A program made the position numbers and the translations under genes. Below the pieces are notes generated by a model. That model was not told the origin of the DNA and made no database searches. It saw only the letters and a list, made by a program, of their open reading frames with translations. A stretch of 64,000 bases of DNA from Drosophila miranda. Lineage: Eukaryota > Arthropoda > Insecta > Diptera > Drosophilidae. Positions 11,012 through 23,275 of the stretch are shown piece by piece. The stretch is taken from NCBI RefSeq assembly GCF_003369915.1, contig NC_046673.1, positions 24,729,718 to 24,793,717 on the forward strand, in the 5' to 3' direction. Each line of letters opens with the position of its first letter. The first letter of the stretch is position 1.

Positions 11012-12557
11012 GACTGTGTAACGCTCCACGGACTCGCATTGAACGCGCTTTGAGGGCAGAGGGAGGCATAGAATATGGGGGTGGGGGTGGGGGTGGGTGG
11101 CGAGAGACGGGGGCGGTTCTACTAATGAGAGGGGGCGGAGATTAACGCATCTCATCTCGATCACTTCTATTTCCATTTTTCATTTACATGAATTGCGCTT
11201 GAGCAATTACAATGCCACCGATTGGCAATTGGCAATTCAATTACGGCGACAAATTTCGATTTAAATGGGAGGGAGACGCTTGAATAACTCAGACAGACAG
11301 ACGGACGGATAGACGGCACGAGTCAAGCACGTCCATCCATGTAGATGGAGCTGCTCCTACCCTAGCAAGGGGGTCTCCATCGAATGGGGAGAGTAGATCG
11401 AGCTGCAGCCCTGAACTACGGGGAAGCACTGAACCTCTGCCGCTGCTTCTGGTGCTGCTGCTGCTGCTGCTGCTGTGACAAACATCAAACGACGGTCGAC
11501 TGTCGACTGTTGACTGTCGGTCGGTGCATGCTAATCAGCATCAGCATGCAGTTGCGATTCAGCTCGATTCACGCCCCGCATGCAAATGCTGCAGCCGCAG
11601 CCCCAACCGCAGCCTGGACAGAATTGTGGTGGGTGCTTCGATGATTTTGACTGCTGCTAGCCCTAGGACCGTTGCCATTGCCCAATGCCGTAATGTCCCA
11701 CAGCCCGTCGCAGACACGTGACCGCATCAGCATCAGCAACATCAGCAGCATCAGCATCACCATCGCTCCTGCCACAGCCGTGTTAGGTGCGGCTCTTCAC
11801 ACCTGCCACCGTGAGTGGGTCACGCACGCATCTCTGACTGGCCGCGTGCCGAGCCGACCGGTGCGTAATGCAAAGTGGCAAAGTGGCGCAGTAATTGATA
11901 CATTAGGCAACCAGTTCTGCCGCTCCGCCGTAACGCCATACCGCCACACCACGATGGGGTTCCCATTCTTGGGATCGCATGGCCCTGGGGCTTCAACAAT
12001 GTTGCATTAAATGCATAGACGCCACTGACCCCAGGCGGAATTTTATTGCAGTTGACCCCGCAGTGACTGCTGGGGTTGGGGCTGGCAGCCACTCCAGGTT
12101 TTCACTTGGTCGCAGAACTAAGGCTTCGATGTTGCCACGCTGCTTTTTTGAGGCCAAATTTAATAGCCACAACAGAGGGCACCGGCAGCGGCTGCATCTG
12201 CAACTCCATTGTGAAATGTAGAAAATTGGTATTGGGGCAAGGCTGGAAGGCGCGAGTCGGGAGTCGAGAGGAACGGAAAGTAAGAACGGCACCCAAGTGG
12301 CAGGCAGACACGAGTGTCCACTGTCCAGTTTCCAATATCCGAATCTCTGAGTCTGAGCTCGATTCTGATTTCTTAAGGTACTTTCCCTCAAAGTCTTCCC
12401 CATCTCTCAGAGCTTTACAGGGAAGAAAAGCTCCCCAAATTGAAGTGGAGCTCAGAACGCACATCCCGCGGATGAACGCCAAGAGGTATGCTACGGGTCC
12501 TATACGGGTCCGTATCGAGCTGCATTCAAAGCAGACTCCAAGCAGACAAGCTGGAAA

Positions 12558-12597
12558 GGTGGCAAGGTGGCAAGGTGGCAAGGTGGCAAGGTGGCGA
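12558..12597. repeat. (GGTGGCAA)4-5 octamer repeat
   Basis: Four perfect octamers and one GGTGGCGA variant. Confidence 0.95.
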
Positions 12598-13720
12598 TGG
12601 CACTGACAAATTGCTGAAAGGCCATTAGCTGGCTCCGACTCCGAGAGGGATGCGTGTGTAATTGCCTCATAACGGTAATGGCCAAAGGTGCCATGGGGCA
12701 AGCTAATTATGACTGCCTCCCGTCTCAGGACATGGGATTGGGATTGGGGATCGGCTGGAGCAATGGAATCGGTGTTGGCGGTGGCGGTTGCGGTGGCGGT
12801 TGCGGTGGCGGTGACGGTGCAGCAGCTCTCGGCGACATGGTCAAATGACAAGTTGGTTCAGTGGGTCGTTCAACTGGTTGGAGCCGAGCTGCTGTTTTTT
12901 TTTCTGCCGCAAAGCGGCGGCTGCTACTTTTTGTCGTTGCCGCTGTGGCTTTGGCTGTGGCTGTGGCTGTGGCTGTTGCTGCGACTGCCGGTCGTTGACC
13001 GCTGGCCTACAACCGTAGGCTATGGCAGCAGCAGCAAAGTACCGCCAGCTCTGCTTCGCCGCCGCCCACACTCATCTGAACGTATGGGATCGAAAAGAGG
13101 GGCTTGACTCGGCCTCCACCAGCAGATACTTGGCTTGCATTCTAAGAGCAGGGCATTGGCAGGGGCCGGGGCAAGGGCAGGGGTAGGGGCGGGCTGGGCA
13201 GGAGGAAGCATTGATTTTGAAAAACAAAAAAAACTCTGTCATTAAGTCAATCTGTTTTCCGGTCACTGTGCCAACGACATTGTGTCATGCAATCCCAACA
13301 CACATACACACACACACAGAGAGAGTCAGTGGCCGACACGGACACGCACACACGCACACACGCACACACGCGACCATCCGGAGTGAAGCCAAGCACTCGC
13401 TTGGTCGGACTCAATGGCGAGAGATCAATGCACTTAAGCGGGCCACTATGGAGCTGGAGCTCTAGAGCTGCGCCAGCGGGGGTAGGTGGGGCAAGTGTTG
13501 ACAGTGAGGCGGTTGCCTAATGCATTGCAAAAAGGTTAGAAACAGCAACAACAATCCGGCTGGCTAGTTGGCAAGTGGCTTACCTACATTCCCAAATGCA
13601 TCGGTGTTGGTGCGAATTCCACACACAATCAGCAGCAGCAGAGCAACATAGCCACAGCTACAGCAGCAGCAGCATCGGCGAGACGCCCCCACGGCAACTG
13701 CTTCTCCGCCGCTGCAGGCA

Positions 13721-13757
13721 GATCCGATCAGATCCGATCCGATCCGATCCGATCCGA
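13721..13757. repeat. GATCC pentamer repeat
   Basis: Seven GATCC/GATCA units. Each unit contains GATC, so the array is rich in local palindromes. Confidence 0.9.
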
Positions 13758-14342
13758 GCATCAGCATCAGACGGGAGCGGGAGTTCATTGACTTTTGCGC
13801 AAACGCAAACGTAAACGCACAAGCCTCCAACTCCAAATCAATGCAATGCACAAAACGCAGCGAACACTCACGTAGGCCGTCAACTTGTCCAACAAGTTGG
13901 GTAGACGACAACATCGCTGCTGCCGCTGCAGCTGCGCAGAAGCAGAAGCAGTAGCAGTAGCCCCGGCAGAAGCAGAAACAGAAACAGCAACAGCAACAGC
14001 TAATGTTGTCGTCATCAGTGCTGGGACGTTGTTTGGCCCCCACTCCCTCACGTGTCCATCTCTCTGTCTCTGTCTCTCCCTTTCTCTCCGGCAGCTTTTG
14101 CCCAAGTTAGGTGGCAGGATAACAGCAACATCGACAGCGACGCAGCAGCATCTGCAGCAGCAGCAGCAGCAGCACATCCGCGACATCGACCATGCCAATG
14201 GCAGCGGCGTCAATGCGTCTCAGCCGCAACGGTCAATGACCGACCGACTAAAACACAGCATTGGTATCACATACGCAGACACGCACACACAAACACATTC
14301 GCTCAAGTTTCTTTCGCTGTCGCTGTTTCTGTTACTGCCAGC

Positions 14343-14345
<3 letters not shown>

Positions 14346-14380
<35 letters not shown>
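14346..14380. repeat. (CTG)n microsatellite
   Basis: Thirty-five bases of perfect GCT/CTG repeat. Confidence 0.95.
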
Positions 14381-15170
14381 AACTGCTGCTGCTGTCACTT
14401 CCGAGGCGAGTGCATGGCGGGGCCAAAATCCTTGCTTCAATGTCAAGGAAGTTGAAGCACCAGCGCCAGCGACTTCCTTGTGCACACACAAGCACGCCAC
14501 ACGCCGCACACTTCCACGAAGACTCAATGACTCAACCCCAACAGCCAGGCAGTGGCAAAGTGGGCCCTGGCTGCGCGAACGCCGTACGCAGAGCCCACAT
14601 TTTGAGGGAGTGCGCACGGGTCCCACTGTACGTTAGCCGCCAGGTGGGTTCGTGCCTTCCTTCCTTCTCCCTCCTTCGGCCCTCTGTCACGGTTTGGCCT
14701 CTCTCTGTCTCTCTGCTTTATCTTTCGGCCCGTGCGTGTGTGTGTGTGTATGTGTGCAAGAAGCATTTGAAATGTGCGCAACAGTGTATTCGTCGTCGAC
14801 GCCGACGTCGGCGTTGCCGGCAACAGCAACGTTGACTTGTAAACAGAAAAGTTCGTAAACCTTTAAAAGTGAAAGTAAAATCGGACGTAGACCTACATAT
14901 ACAAATGCAGATCCGCGGCGACGAAGACAGCGCGATGACGGAGCTGGTGAGCACGGTCTGCGTGTGTGTGCGTGAGAGTGAGTGTTCCCGAGAAGCAGCA
15001 GCTGCCAAACCAGAAAACTCCACACAGAAAGCGGGAGCTGGCAGAAGAAGGGAGATGGAAGATGGGATAACACCGCAGTGGAGGTAGAGCTGGAGATGTT
15101 GATGGAGACAGCGACGAAGACGGAGACGAAGTCCATATGCGTTGGCAACGGGCTCGAGCTGATTCGACAT

Positions 15171-15211
15171 CTCCCTCCCTACCTCCCTACCTCCCTACCT
15201 CCCTCCCTCCC
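15171..15211. repeat. CCTCCCTA repeat
   Basis: Pyrimidine-strand tandem repeat with CTCCCTAC units and CTCC variants at both ends. Confidence 0.85.
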
Positions 15212-18105
15212 GTGGGAGCTATCGCTCCAGAACATTTAGCGCTCCGCTCCCACTCTGTTCGCCATGCAAACGAAAGACTTCAATCGTACGAACTTGCCAA
15301 ACACAGCCACAGAGAGCAATATGAGCGATATGTCGTGTCGCAATCAGAGATCTCAACGATATAAGGGCTGCCCTATTGGAACATCCCGTCTTGCCCCAAA
15401 GATTATTCAACTTGGGGACTTCCTCGTGATGCGCGCTCGCCAACCTTGAGGCCGCTAAACAGCAAGCACGCAGCACGTGCCGCATGCTGTCATGCTGGCG
15501 GAATCACAACAAACCCGGCAACGACCCCGATAAAATCAAAGACCGACACGGCAACGGCAACGGCAACGACAACAACAACAACAGCAGCAGCACGAAACTG
15601 GAACCGGGAGCCGGCATTGAATGAACTCCTGCGACAGCAAACCGCATCCACAGCAGCGGTAGCGGCAGCAGCAACGACAACTTCCTGTCGATACCGTTAC
15701 GTATGCATTATGAGCAGCAACAACAACTGCAGCAGCAAAAAGCAGCAGCCAGAGAGAATGGCAGCAACAAAAATACAAAAACACAAGAAAACTGGCAAAA
15801 AATGCAAAGAAACACAAAAAATAACCATTACCCACCCCAACAATAATGCGTTGGGATCAAAAGTCAATAAACTTTATGCCGTATTCAATGAATTTTTCGA
15901 CTGCTGCCGCTGCCGCTGCCGCTGCCGCTGTCACAGTTGTTGCCTGTTGTTATTGTTGCTGTTGTTTGTTAATATTTATTTTTCGGGTAACTTTCTCGCT
16001 GGACGAGCAGACAGGGGACAAGGGGATCGGAGATCGAAGATCGGGGACCAAGACCGTTGCCATCCGAGGGTCGAAAACTTTCATCAATCGATGGTCCAGC
16101 GCCAGCGTCGACTTCGATGCCTGCAGCATCAGAAAAGCCGACAAACAAAAACAAAAACCCCCAAAATAACACACACCGAACTGTGCAGTCAATAAACTTA
16201 CAAAAAAAATCACACGCTGGATTGCGTTGACTTTTTGAGTTACATAATAAGCAGAAACGAAGCAGCAGAAACGATGGCGAGCAAACAGCGGGCACAAACA
16301 GCTGATCGCAGGTACGAGAGAGCGCAGGGTTTGTCAACCCCTGAAACTGAAAATCAAAATCAAAAATCAAAAACCAAAAACCACAAAAAAAATCCCATAA
16401 AAAGCGAATACAAATTGTCACATTTGTGTGGGTGGGTGGCGAGGCAAACACAGGGGAAGAAAATACCAAAGGGTCGTCGACGCCGCGACGCCGCCACCGG
16501 AAGAAGAAGCGTGCCAAAAATATCTAAGCGCCGCCTCCAAAAATATCCACCGAGAAGCCACCACACCACACAGTTTGATATTGTTGATCCGAAAGAGACG
16601 TTCATTGATCTGCCTCCCTATCTCATCTCAACACGATGTCCGGTCCAGGTCTGGTCCGGTCCGATCCGATCTTAGCGCCGCCCGCCGCGAGAGTTTAGTT
16701 AACTAACGAACCGCAACGGCGGCGGCGAAAGGCAGCGAGCGGCCCAGACGAGGCATTGAACGGAGCCAAGGCGGAAGCAGTCGGCGGTGTTGGTGTTGCT
16801 TGGTGTTGTCGTCACTTAGAACAGCTGACGGAACAGCTGAGCGGCTCATACGAGAGAGCAAGATGTCCCACAGGGGGTAGGGGGCAGAGAGAGAGGTACG
16901 GCAACGGCTACGGCTATGTTTTGTGGACTCTCTGTTCCTGGTTGCATATTTGCCATGTACCGAAAGCGGGGCCAAGCGGACAGCGACCAAACGCAGCAAT
17001 AAACTTCAAAAACTTTGCCGGTCAACGAACCCACCTCATACGTATACTTATTCAACGCTTGGCTCAAAGCCAAGACAAACCCAGCAGCAGACAGCTTGCT
17101 GCCCAGTCGTCGTTAACGTGCAGTCGCTGTCGCAGTCGCAGCTGACGTTGCCGCTGCCGCTGCCGCTGGCGTCGCTGTCGTCGTCTCAGTCGTTGGTGAG
17201 CGGCACTTTTGCCAATCGCTTGGGCTGTCTGTCTGTCCGCTGCTGGAACTTCTAATCAGCTGCTCAGGTGCTCAGCAGCTCCCAGCTGGTGGTGGGCTAA
17301 CAGCAACAGCAGCAGCAACAACAATTAGAAAGCCAAGCCGCGTCAAGAGCCCCGTCAGAGCCAACGTCATCGCCAACTCTCGCTTCTTCACTTTTTAGTG
17401 GGTCTCGGGTTGGTTTCCAACGAAACTTTGAATATGAAAGCAATCTGCCTCTCAGCTTTAGGTCAGCCGAATTGGAGCACGATCGGGGGACTGCGACTGC
17501 GACTGCGACTGGGACTGGGACGCAGAAAATATTTTACTCGAAACATCTGTGAGCTTGGGAGAGCAGCCGCAGTCAAAGCCTAGGCATACGAAAATATCAT
17601 TTAGCACCCTTCTAGAATCTAGATACAGCCCCTTGGAAATCGATTTATGGCCAATAGAAAGCGTCTCAGGCATAAAAGCAGCAGCCATTGTCAGTGCCGC
17701 TTCATACAATACTCGAATACGTATAGAATCAAATTCAAAATCAGTTTGAGCTGGAGCTGATGCTGGAGGAGGCCGACAAAAACGAAAGCTAAAGTTCAAA
17801 AACCTCTAGAGCAGCAGCGGCAGCAGCACCCCCATCTCCAAGATTCTTTGTGGAACCATAAAGGTTGATGGGTTGTATGATGATGTCTTTTGGTTTCTGA
17901 TTACTTATTGCCGGCGATGGGTAAATGGGTAGATGGGTAGAGTGGCAGTAAGCAGTATGAGGCATTTCACCTGGCGAGAGCGAGAAAGTTTCGGCTCGAA
18001 TCGGAATCGGAATCGGAATCGATTGTGCACTGCCACTCTGCCACTTGGCGAAGACAAATGACACTCGAATGGGGTCTCGTCTCGGCATCTGAACTGAACA
18101 GAGCG

Positions 18106-18134
18106 GAACTGAACTGAACTGAACTGAACTGAAC
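18106..18134. repeat. (GAACT)5 pentamer repeat
   Basis: Five perfect GAACT units plus GAAC. Confidence 0.95.
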
Positions 18135-18837
18135 GATGTGTATCCTATCCTGTGCAGGAAGTCAATGGTGGGGATGGCTGGCCAAACGGGTAATCTCTGC
18201 CAGTCTCAGTCTCAGTCTCAGACTAGTGGCTTTCAAAATGTGCGCACAGGTGCAGCCGACCATGCGCCATGCGCCGGCGACTACCAGTAGAGGGTGGACT
18301 GGGAGTCATTGCACTCGCTGGCCAGAATGCCATTGCTCGACTGCGGAATACCCCTTCCAGCCCAGGCCCCGACCCCAATCCCGCCACGGTCACGCATCTT
18401 GCGTTTTGTGTGGGCTATAGACATACATCGCGCATACGCAACGTGGACTCGGAGTCGGACTCGGACTCGAACTCGAATTTTGATTAGAATTCGGTCTTGG
18501 ATTTGGGTTCGGATCGATATACATATTATTCTCATTCTCTGGGCTGTTCGCTTGGCTAACTCGAGGCTGTGGCTGTGGCTGTGATGGCGGTGGCGGTGGC
18601 GACGAGTGGAGCTGCTCCCCCTGCTGGTTGCTTGACAAGAACTGCATTTTGCCTTACACCTTACTGCAACAGCAACAACAGTAACAATGTACACACATGC
18701 TAAGCATACATACCGGGTATATCTGTCTATCTGTCGCTGGGTGTGTGTATGGTGTATGCGTCTGTGTGTTTACCTGTTTTAAAAGACACTTTTTTAGTTT
18801 ATTGAACTTTTGTGCACTTTGAGCGTCACCTCGCAGC

Positions 18838-18864
18838 ACCTCCACCTCCACCTCCACCTCCACC
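18838..18864. repeat. CCTCCA hexamer repeat
   Basis: About 4.5 perfect units. Confidence 0.9.
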
Positions 18865-19128
18865 ATAACACCGCACCGCATCGGATCGCTCTCCATCGAC
18901 TTCTCACGCGTTGGCGTTGGCGTTCACGTTCGCTCAATGAGCGGCAAGCGGCAAGCGGCGAGCGAGTGGCCAACAGCAGCTCCGCTATTGCGCATGCCTA
19001 GCCTCGTTCGGCGATCATTTTCATACCGAAATGGCCTTCAAAACGATAATTCAAGCGCTTAATTTGTATCCACACTCTTTGCAAAGTTTGTTCAACCCGC
19101 TCTGTGCTGTGCTCAGCTTCGCTTGGAC

Positions 19129-19173
19129 TGACTCTGACTGTGACTCTGACTGTGACTCTGACTGTGACTCTGA
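19129..19173. repeat. TGACTCTGACTG dodecamer repeat
   Basis: Almost four copies of a 12-base unit that is itself two related hexamers (TGACTC, TGACTG). Confidence 0.9.
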
Positions 19174-20198
19174 ATATGTGGAATGACTCGGAATGGAAAT
19201 AGGAATGGACTGAGATAGTCATGGGATCCTGTCTCCTTACTGTTCCATGTGTTCCCCTTGGCAATGCCTTTCACTAGGTAGAAGACAGACCTGTAGAACG
19301 CGGCTCTGTCCAACCGTTTGCTGAAACTGACATATCATAAATCATCATAAGAGCCGTGCGACAGACTCAATGCGGATGTGGGTCAGTCAGTCCCTTGGCT
19401 TATTGCTGTCTGGGATCTAGGGTTCGCCAATCTTTGCGCTTTAATTACTCGACAAATGTATGTATAATTTCGTCCAAAAAATTTCTCAAATCCAAGATAT
19501 CCCATCTGCTGCTTGTTAAACGGTTTCGTTTTGCTCACACATGTGGCAATATCTGGCACATTTCCAATATCCAATACCCTTTCAAAGTTACACAGTCACA
19601 ACCCGAAGCGATTATTTAATTTAATTTTAATTGGAGAAAGTGCAAAGCCCCTTAATATATGTACCTATATAAAAAAAGCAAAAAATCACATGCACACACA
19701 CACACACACAAACATAAACTAAAATTAAGTCGGCCGAAACCCAAAAAAAATTAAAAACCAAGCCAAACAAACAGAAAAAAACAAAAAAAATCAAAAAATC
19801 AAAAAAACCAAAAAAAAACCAATGAATACGAAAATGCTTAATCACTTCAAATTACAAACGCATTCGATGACAAATTATGAATGTTGACAGCGCCCCAAAC
19901 CCAAACCCAAGCCCAAAACCAAGTCCAAGCCCAAGCCCTGGCCCAAACCATGGCCCAAACTCAAGAGCAGTCGGGAGACTCAACGACAAACAACAGCAAA
20001 CACTCGCCAGCGCCCAACAGCCTAACAGCCCAACAGCCCAACAACCAGTTTTGATTTAAAAACCGAAAATAAATAAAATTAATGACCGCAATGGCAACGA
20101 AATGCAAATAAAACACAAAGGCAAACCAATCCAAGCCAAACTAAAAAAAAAAAAAAAAATTTCTACTTATGCAAAGTAGAAATATTGCCTAAAGAGCT

Positions 20199-20243
20199 GC
20201 CAGTGCCAGTGCCAGTGCCAGTGCCAGTGCCACTGCCACTGCC
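20199..20243. repeat. CCAGTG hexamer repeat
   Basis: Five to six CCAGTG units grading into CCACTG variants. Confidence 0.95.
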
Positions 20244-21790
20244 GGGGGCGACCCTAAAAGCATGTCACAATCTACTACCCGAAAAAGTGCCCTGTCGGTG
20301 GAGGAAGGGGGAAGAGGGGAAGAGGGGAAGGTACGGACTGCCTGATACCCTCTGCCTCTAGCTGTCCCGACTGTACCGATGCATGGTGGTATTTTTTGTC
20401 CTGGGATATAGAAGAGATCCGATCCTGCTTGGACATTGGCGATCCCGATCTTCCCACGTTCTTGTTGTTCTTCTGGGCTTACGATCGGATGGATATACCC
20501 TTCAAACAGGCAAAGGCATAGGCATTGCAGGCGCGCATCCAAGCACCAGTTACATTAATTTTTGTCTAATGATTTGTCTGTCGTTTTGTATCGTTTGGTT
20601 GGTAGGCATTTGTATTATGCAAAACATGGAAAATACTGAATTTTAAATCGTCAAACTATAGTTTAGTTTTTTAGATCCAGTTCGGCCGTTGATCTGGCAC
20701 TTGGAGACGAGCTTGGAGCAGCTTGGAGCTACTTGGAGCTGCTGCTGTGGGGGGTGTGCGCTTAACGATATAATGGGCTGGGATGGATAGCTAGCTGCTG
20801 GGGCGTTGGTTGGACAATATCCGACAATCAAATTAAATTCATGCGCATTGTGCACAAAGGGCTCTAAGCCTTAATGCGGCCGCGCTTCATTATTGTTGGA
20901 TCCGATCGTTTCGTTTCGTTTCGTATCGTATTGGCTCAGTCTTTACGTAAGGCCCTTGAACGTGCAGCGATCGTTAAGGTTAAAGCGGTGAAATTTTTTC
21001 TACTCTCTGTCCGTATGTACGTTTGTTCGTGTATGAGCGTGTGTTCAACCATTTTTTTTTTCTTTTTGTCTGTAACGACACTTGAATCTCTGTCCGTCCG
21101 TCCGTTCCGTCCGTCCGTTCCATCACTCAGTTAGTCACATAATCGATTGGGGGACAGGCTGTCCGATATCCAATGTCCAGACCTCATCAGACAGACATCC
21201 GACTGCTGAATAGGCTCTGATCCTCATCAGATACTGAAGCAGCGGCTCTCGGTTCCTGTGCCCTGCCCCCCACAATCTGATCGCGAAAACGGTCACGTGG
21301 AGACACGCAAAGGGCCCCTGTGTCACGTTGTGTAATATGGAGGAGACCCTCCATAATATGGGGGAAGCTCTCTGCTTATCACGCAGACAAAAGCTTAAAT
21401 TACTCCCTTTCTGGGGGCTTGGGGCTGGGGACTGCGACTCCAACTCTCACGTTGGCCAGCTCAAATATTTGTGGTGAACATTTTGACCGACTTTTTGGCT
21501 GACAGTCACTGGAGCGTTCACTTCAGTTGGGCACTGATAGCAGCTGATAGCAGCAGTTCCGAACAAACAACAAACAAGGAATTCCAGACCGAAGAAGGCG
21601 CCAGAATCAGTCAATATACAGCCTTCCACCCCCACTGCCATCCCCACTGTCCTGCCACCGATCTAGACTGAATTGATAAAAACTGCAGATTCTTCTACGA
21701 CGCCAGTCCACTCCATTCCCGGCAGGGGGGCGGGGCAGTAGGCAAACACTCGGATACTCGGATGACGACTGCGGAGAAAGTCTCGTGCGT

Positions 21791-21815
21791 GATGTGATGT
21801 GATGTGATGTGATGT
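21791..21815. repeat. (GATGT)5 pentamer repeat
   Basis: Five perfect units, 47 bp from the GGTC array. Confidence 0.95.
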
Positions 21816-21861
21816 CTGTCGTAGAGCGTACCGCGTAGAGCGGTAATGATAATGAGTATGG

Positions 21862-21893
21862 GGTCGGTCGGTCGGTCGGTCGGTCGGTCGGTC
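21862..21893. repeat. (GGTC)8 tetranucleotide repeat
   Basis: Eight perfect GGTC units. Confidence 0.97.
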
Positions 21894-22447
21894 GGTAATA
21901 ATGATGAATGATAATAATGATGACCAGACCAGACCAGACCAGCAGAAGCAGCAGCTACCACCGACCAGCTGAGAGCCAGCTGAGAGCCAGCCCAGAACCG
22001 TGAAAGGTTCAATAAACTCAAAAGTTTGCTAAAAAAATACACACACACAGACACAGACACAGACACAGCCAGACAGAGAAAAAAGAGCCGAAAATCCAAA
22101 CCAAAAACCTCAGCTGCGGCGCATGCGTCGACCGAGCGACCGACCGGGCAGCGGCGGCACCATGAGGCAACGTGCAACGTTTGTGAAAGCCGCAGCCAGC
22201 GCAAAAGAAGCGAAGCAAAACAAACCCAAACCCGGTCCCCAGTCCCCCATGCCCCATGCCCCATGCCCCATCCCCATCCCCAGTCGCAGTCCCTAGTCCC
22301 AGCAACAGCCTGGGATTTGAGCCAGGCCCAAAAGTTGTAAGTGCGTTTATATTGCAATGCCGACGACGACGACATCGTCCAGTGGCAGTTCCCAGTTGCC
22401 AGTTCCCAGTGCCAGTGCCAGTTTGAGTCAAAGCTTTTTCTTGCTGC

Positions 22448-22496
22448 CACAGCCAAAGCCACAGCCAAAGCCACAGCCAAAGCCACAGCCAAAGCC
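22448..22496. repeat. CACAGCCAAAGC dodecamer repeat
   Basis: Four tandem 12-base units, the last one diverging. The unit is two related hexamers (CACAGC, CAAAGC), a common form in this window. Confidence 0.9.
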
Positions 22497-22890
22497 GCAG
22501 CCTCAGCCGCCGTCGATGTGGCCGCCGTTGCCGTTGCTGTCGTGGCCGCTGTCGGCGTCTGCGCGACTGCGTTCGTTGACTTAACGCACTACTAACTCAG
22601 TGCCACAGTCACCGACTTTTGAAATGTGTGTTGTAAACACACACAGATACAGACAGCACACAGGCAAGCAGGCAAGCAGCCACACAGCCAAACAGCCACA
22701 CAGCCACACAGCCACACAGGCATAACAACGGCCAGAGAGACAGAGCCGCAGAGACAGATACAGATACAAAGCCACAGAGGCACACACCACACAGATACAC
22801 GTAGACAAGTGCCTGTGTTCCCTGTGTGTGTGTCTGTGTGTTCATTTTTCACCATTATTTATGCTAATGATCCACACATTCACGTTGTTG

Positions 22891-22920
22891 CTTTTGCTTT
22901 TGCTTTTGCTTTTGCTTTTG
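22891..22920. repeat. (CTTTTG)5 hexamer repeat
   Basis: Five perfect units. Confidence 0.95.
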
Positions 22921-23239
22921 ACTGTGGGCTCTGAGCTTTGCCTCTGCCTCTGCCTCTGGGACGGATTTGCACCTGCCCCCTGCCCTGGCTTCAGGCGAGC
23001 CCTCGTCTTCTGTGGCAATAGAAGTCCACACACACGACCAATTGCTGCAGCATCATCAGAATAGGAAGTCGCTGGGAAGCAGCTTCCTATCAGCATATGG
23101 ATGGATGAATGGATGGATGGCCGCGTGTCAACACTTTCGTTCCATCTCAGGCAGTCAGCCAGCTTGTTAGCTGGACCATCCAAAGTGCTAGTCAAACAGC
23201 GTCCATGCGGATGCAGCATGCAAATGCTGCAGCTGAGAC

Positions 23240-23240
<1 letters not shown>

Positions 23241-23273
<33 letters not shown>
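23241..23273. repeat. (CTG)11 microsatellite
   Basis: Eleven perfect units. Confidence 0.95.

Positions 23274-23275
<2 letters not shown>

Larger units (their letters stand above)
9001..14000. other. Intergenic, repeat-rich, no gene supported
   Basis: No open frame here has recognisable domain content; apparent frames come from simple repeats. Content: (CA)22 at 9617-9660, GAAAGC 9860-9885, GATC palindromic run 10895-10945, (GATTCT)5 at 10982-11011, GGGGGT 11070-11095, CTG run near 11455-11475, CATCAG 11725-11765, (GGTGGCAA)4 at 12558-12597, GGTGGCGGTTGC 12775-12815, GGCTGT 12945-12980, ACACGC 13335-13375 and GATCC 13721-13757. Confidence 0.7.
14001..19700. other. Intergenic, repeat-rich, no gene supported
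   Basis: No gene can be supported. A glutamine-rich open stretch after a strong acceptor-like sequence near 14095 is treated as a finding. Content: CAG near 14150-14175, (CTG)n 14346-14380, CCTCCCTA 15171-15211, ACGGCA/ACA/AGC 15548-15590, GCCGCT 15902-15932, TGCGAC 17485-17515, TCGGAA 17999-18022, (GAACT)5 18106-18134, CGGACT 18440-18475, CCTCCA 18838-18864 and a TGACTCTGACTG dodecamer array 19129-19173. Confidence 0.65.

Noticed and set aside
13564-14835. Long frames on both strands rich in Cys, Ala, Gln or Ser
   Set aside because: They arise from CAG/CTG and CA repeats, which lack stops in several frames. No domain content apart from the segment discussed as a finding.
15446-16195. 249-codon + strand frame
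   Set aside because: Composed of threonine, alanine and lysine runs from ACA/GCA/AAA repeats. No start context or domain.
22018-22492. Alanine/valine-rich minus-strand frame of 265 codons
   Set aside because: Its start is the dodecamer repeat region; the remainder is low-complexity with no recognisable family.
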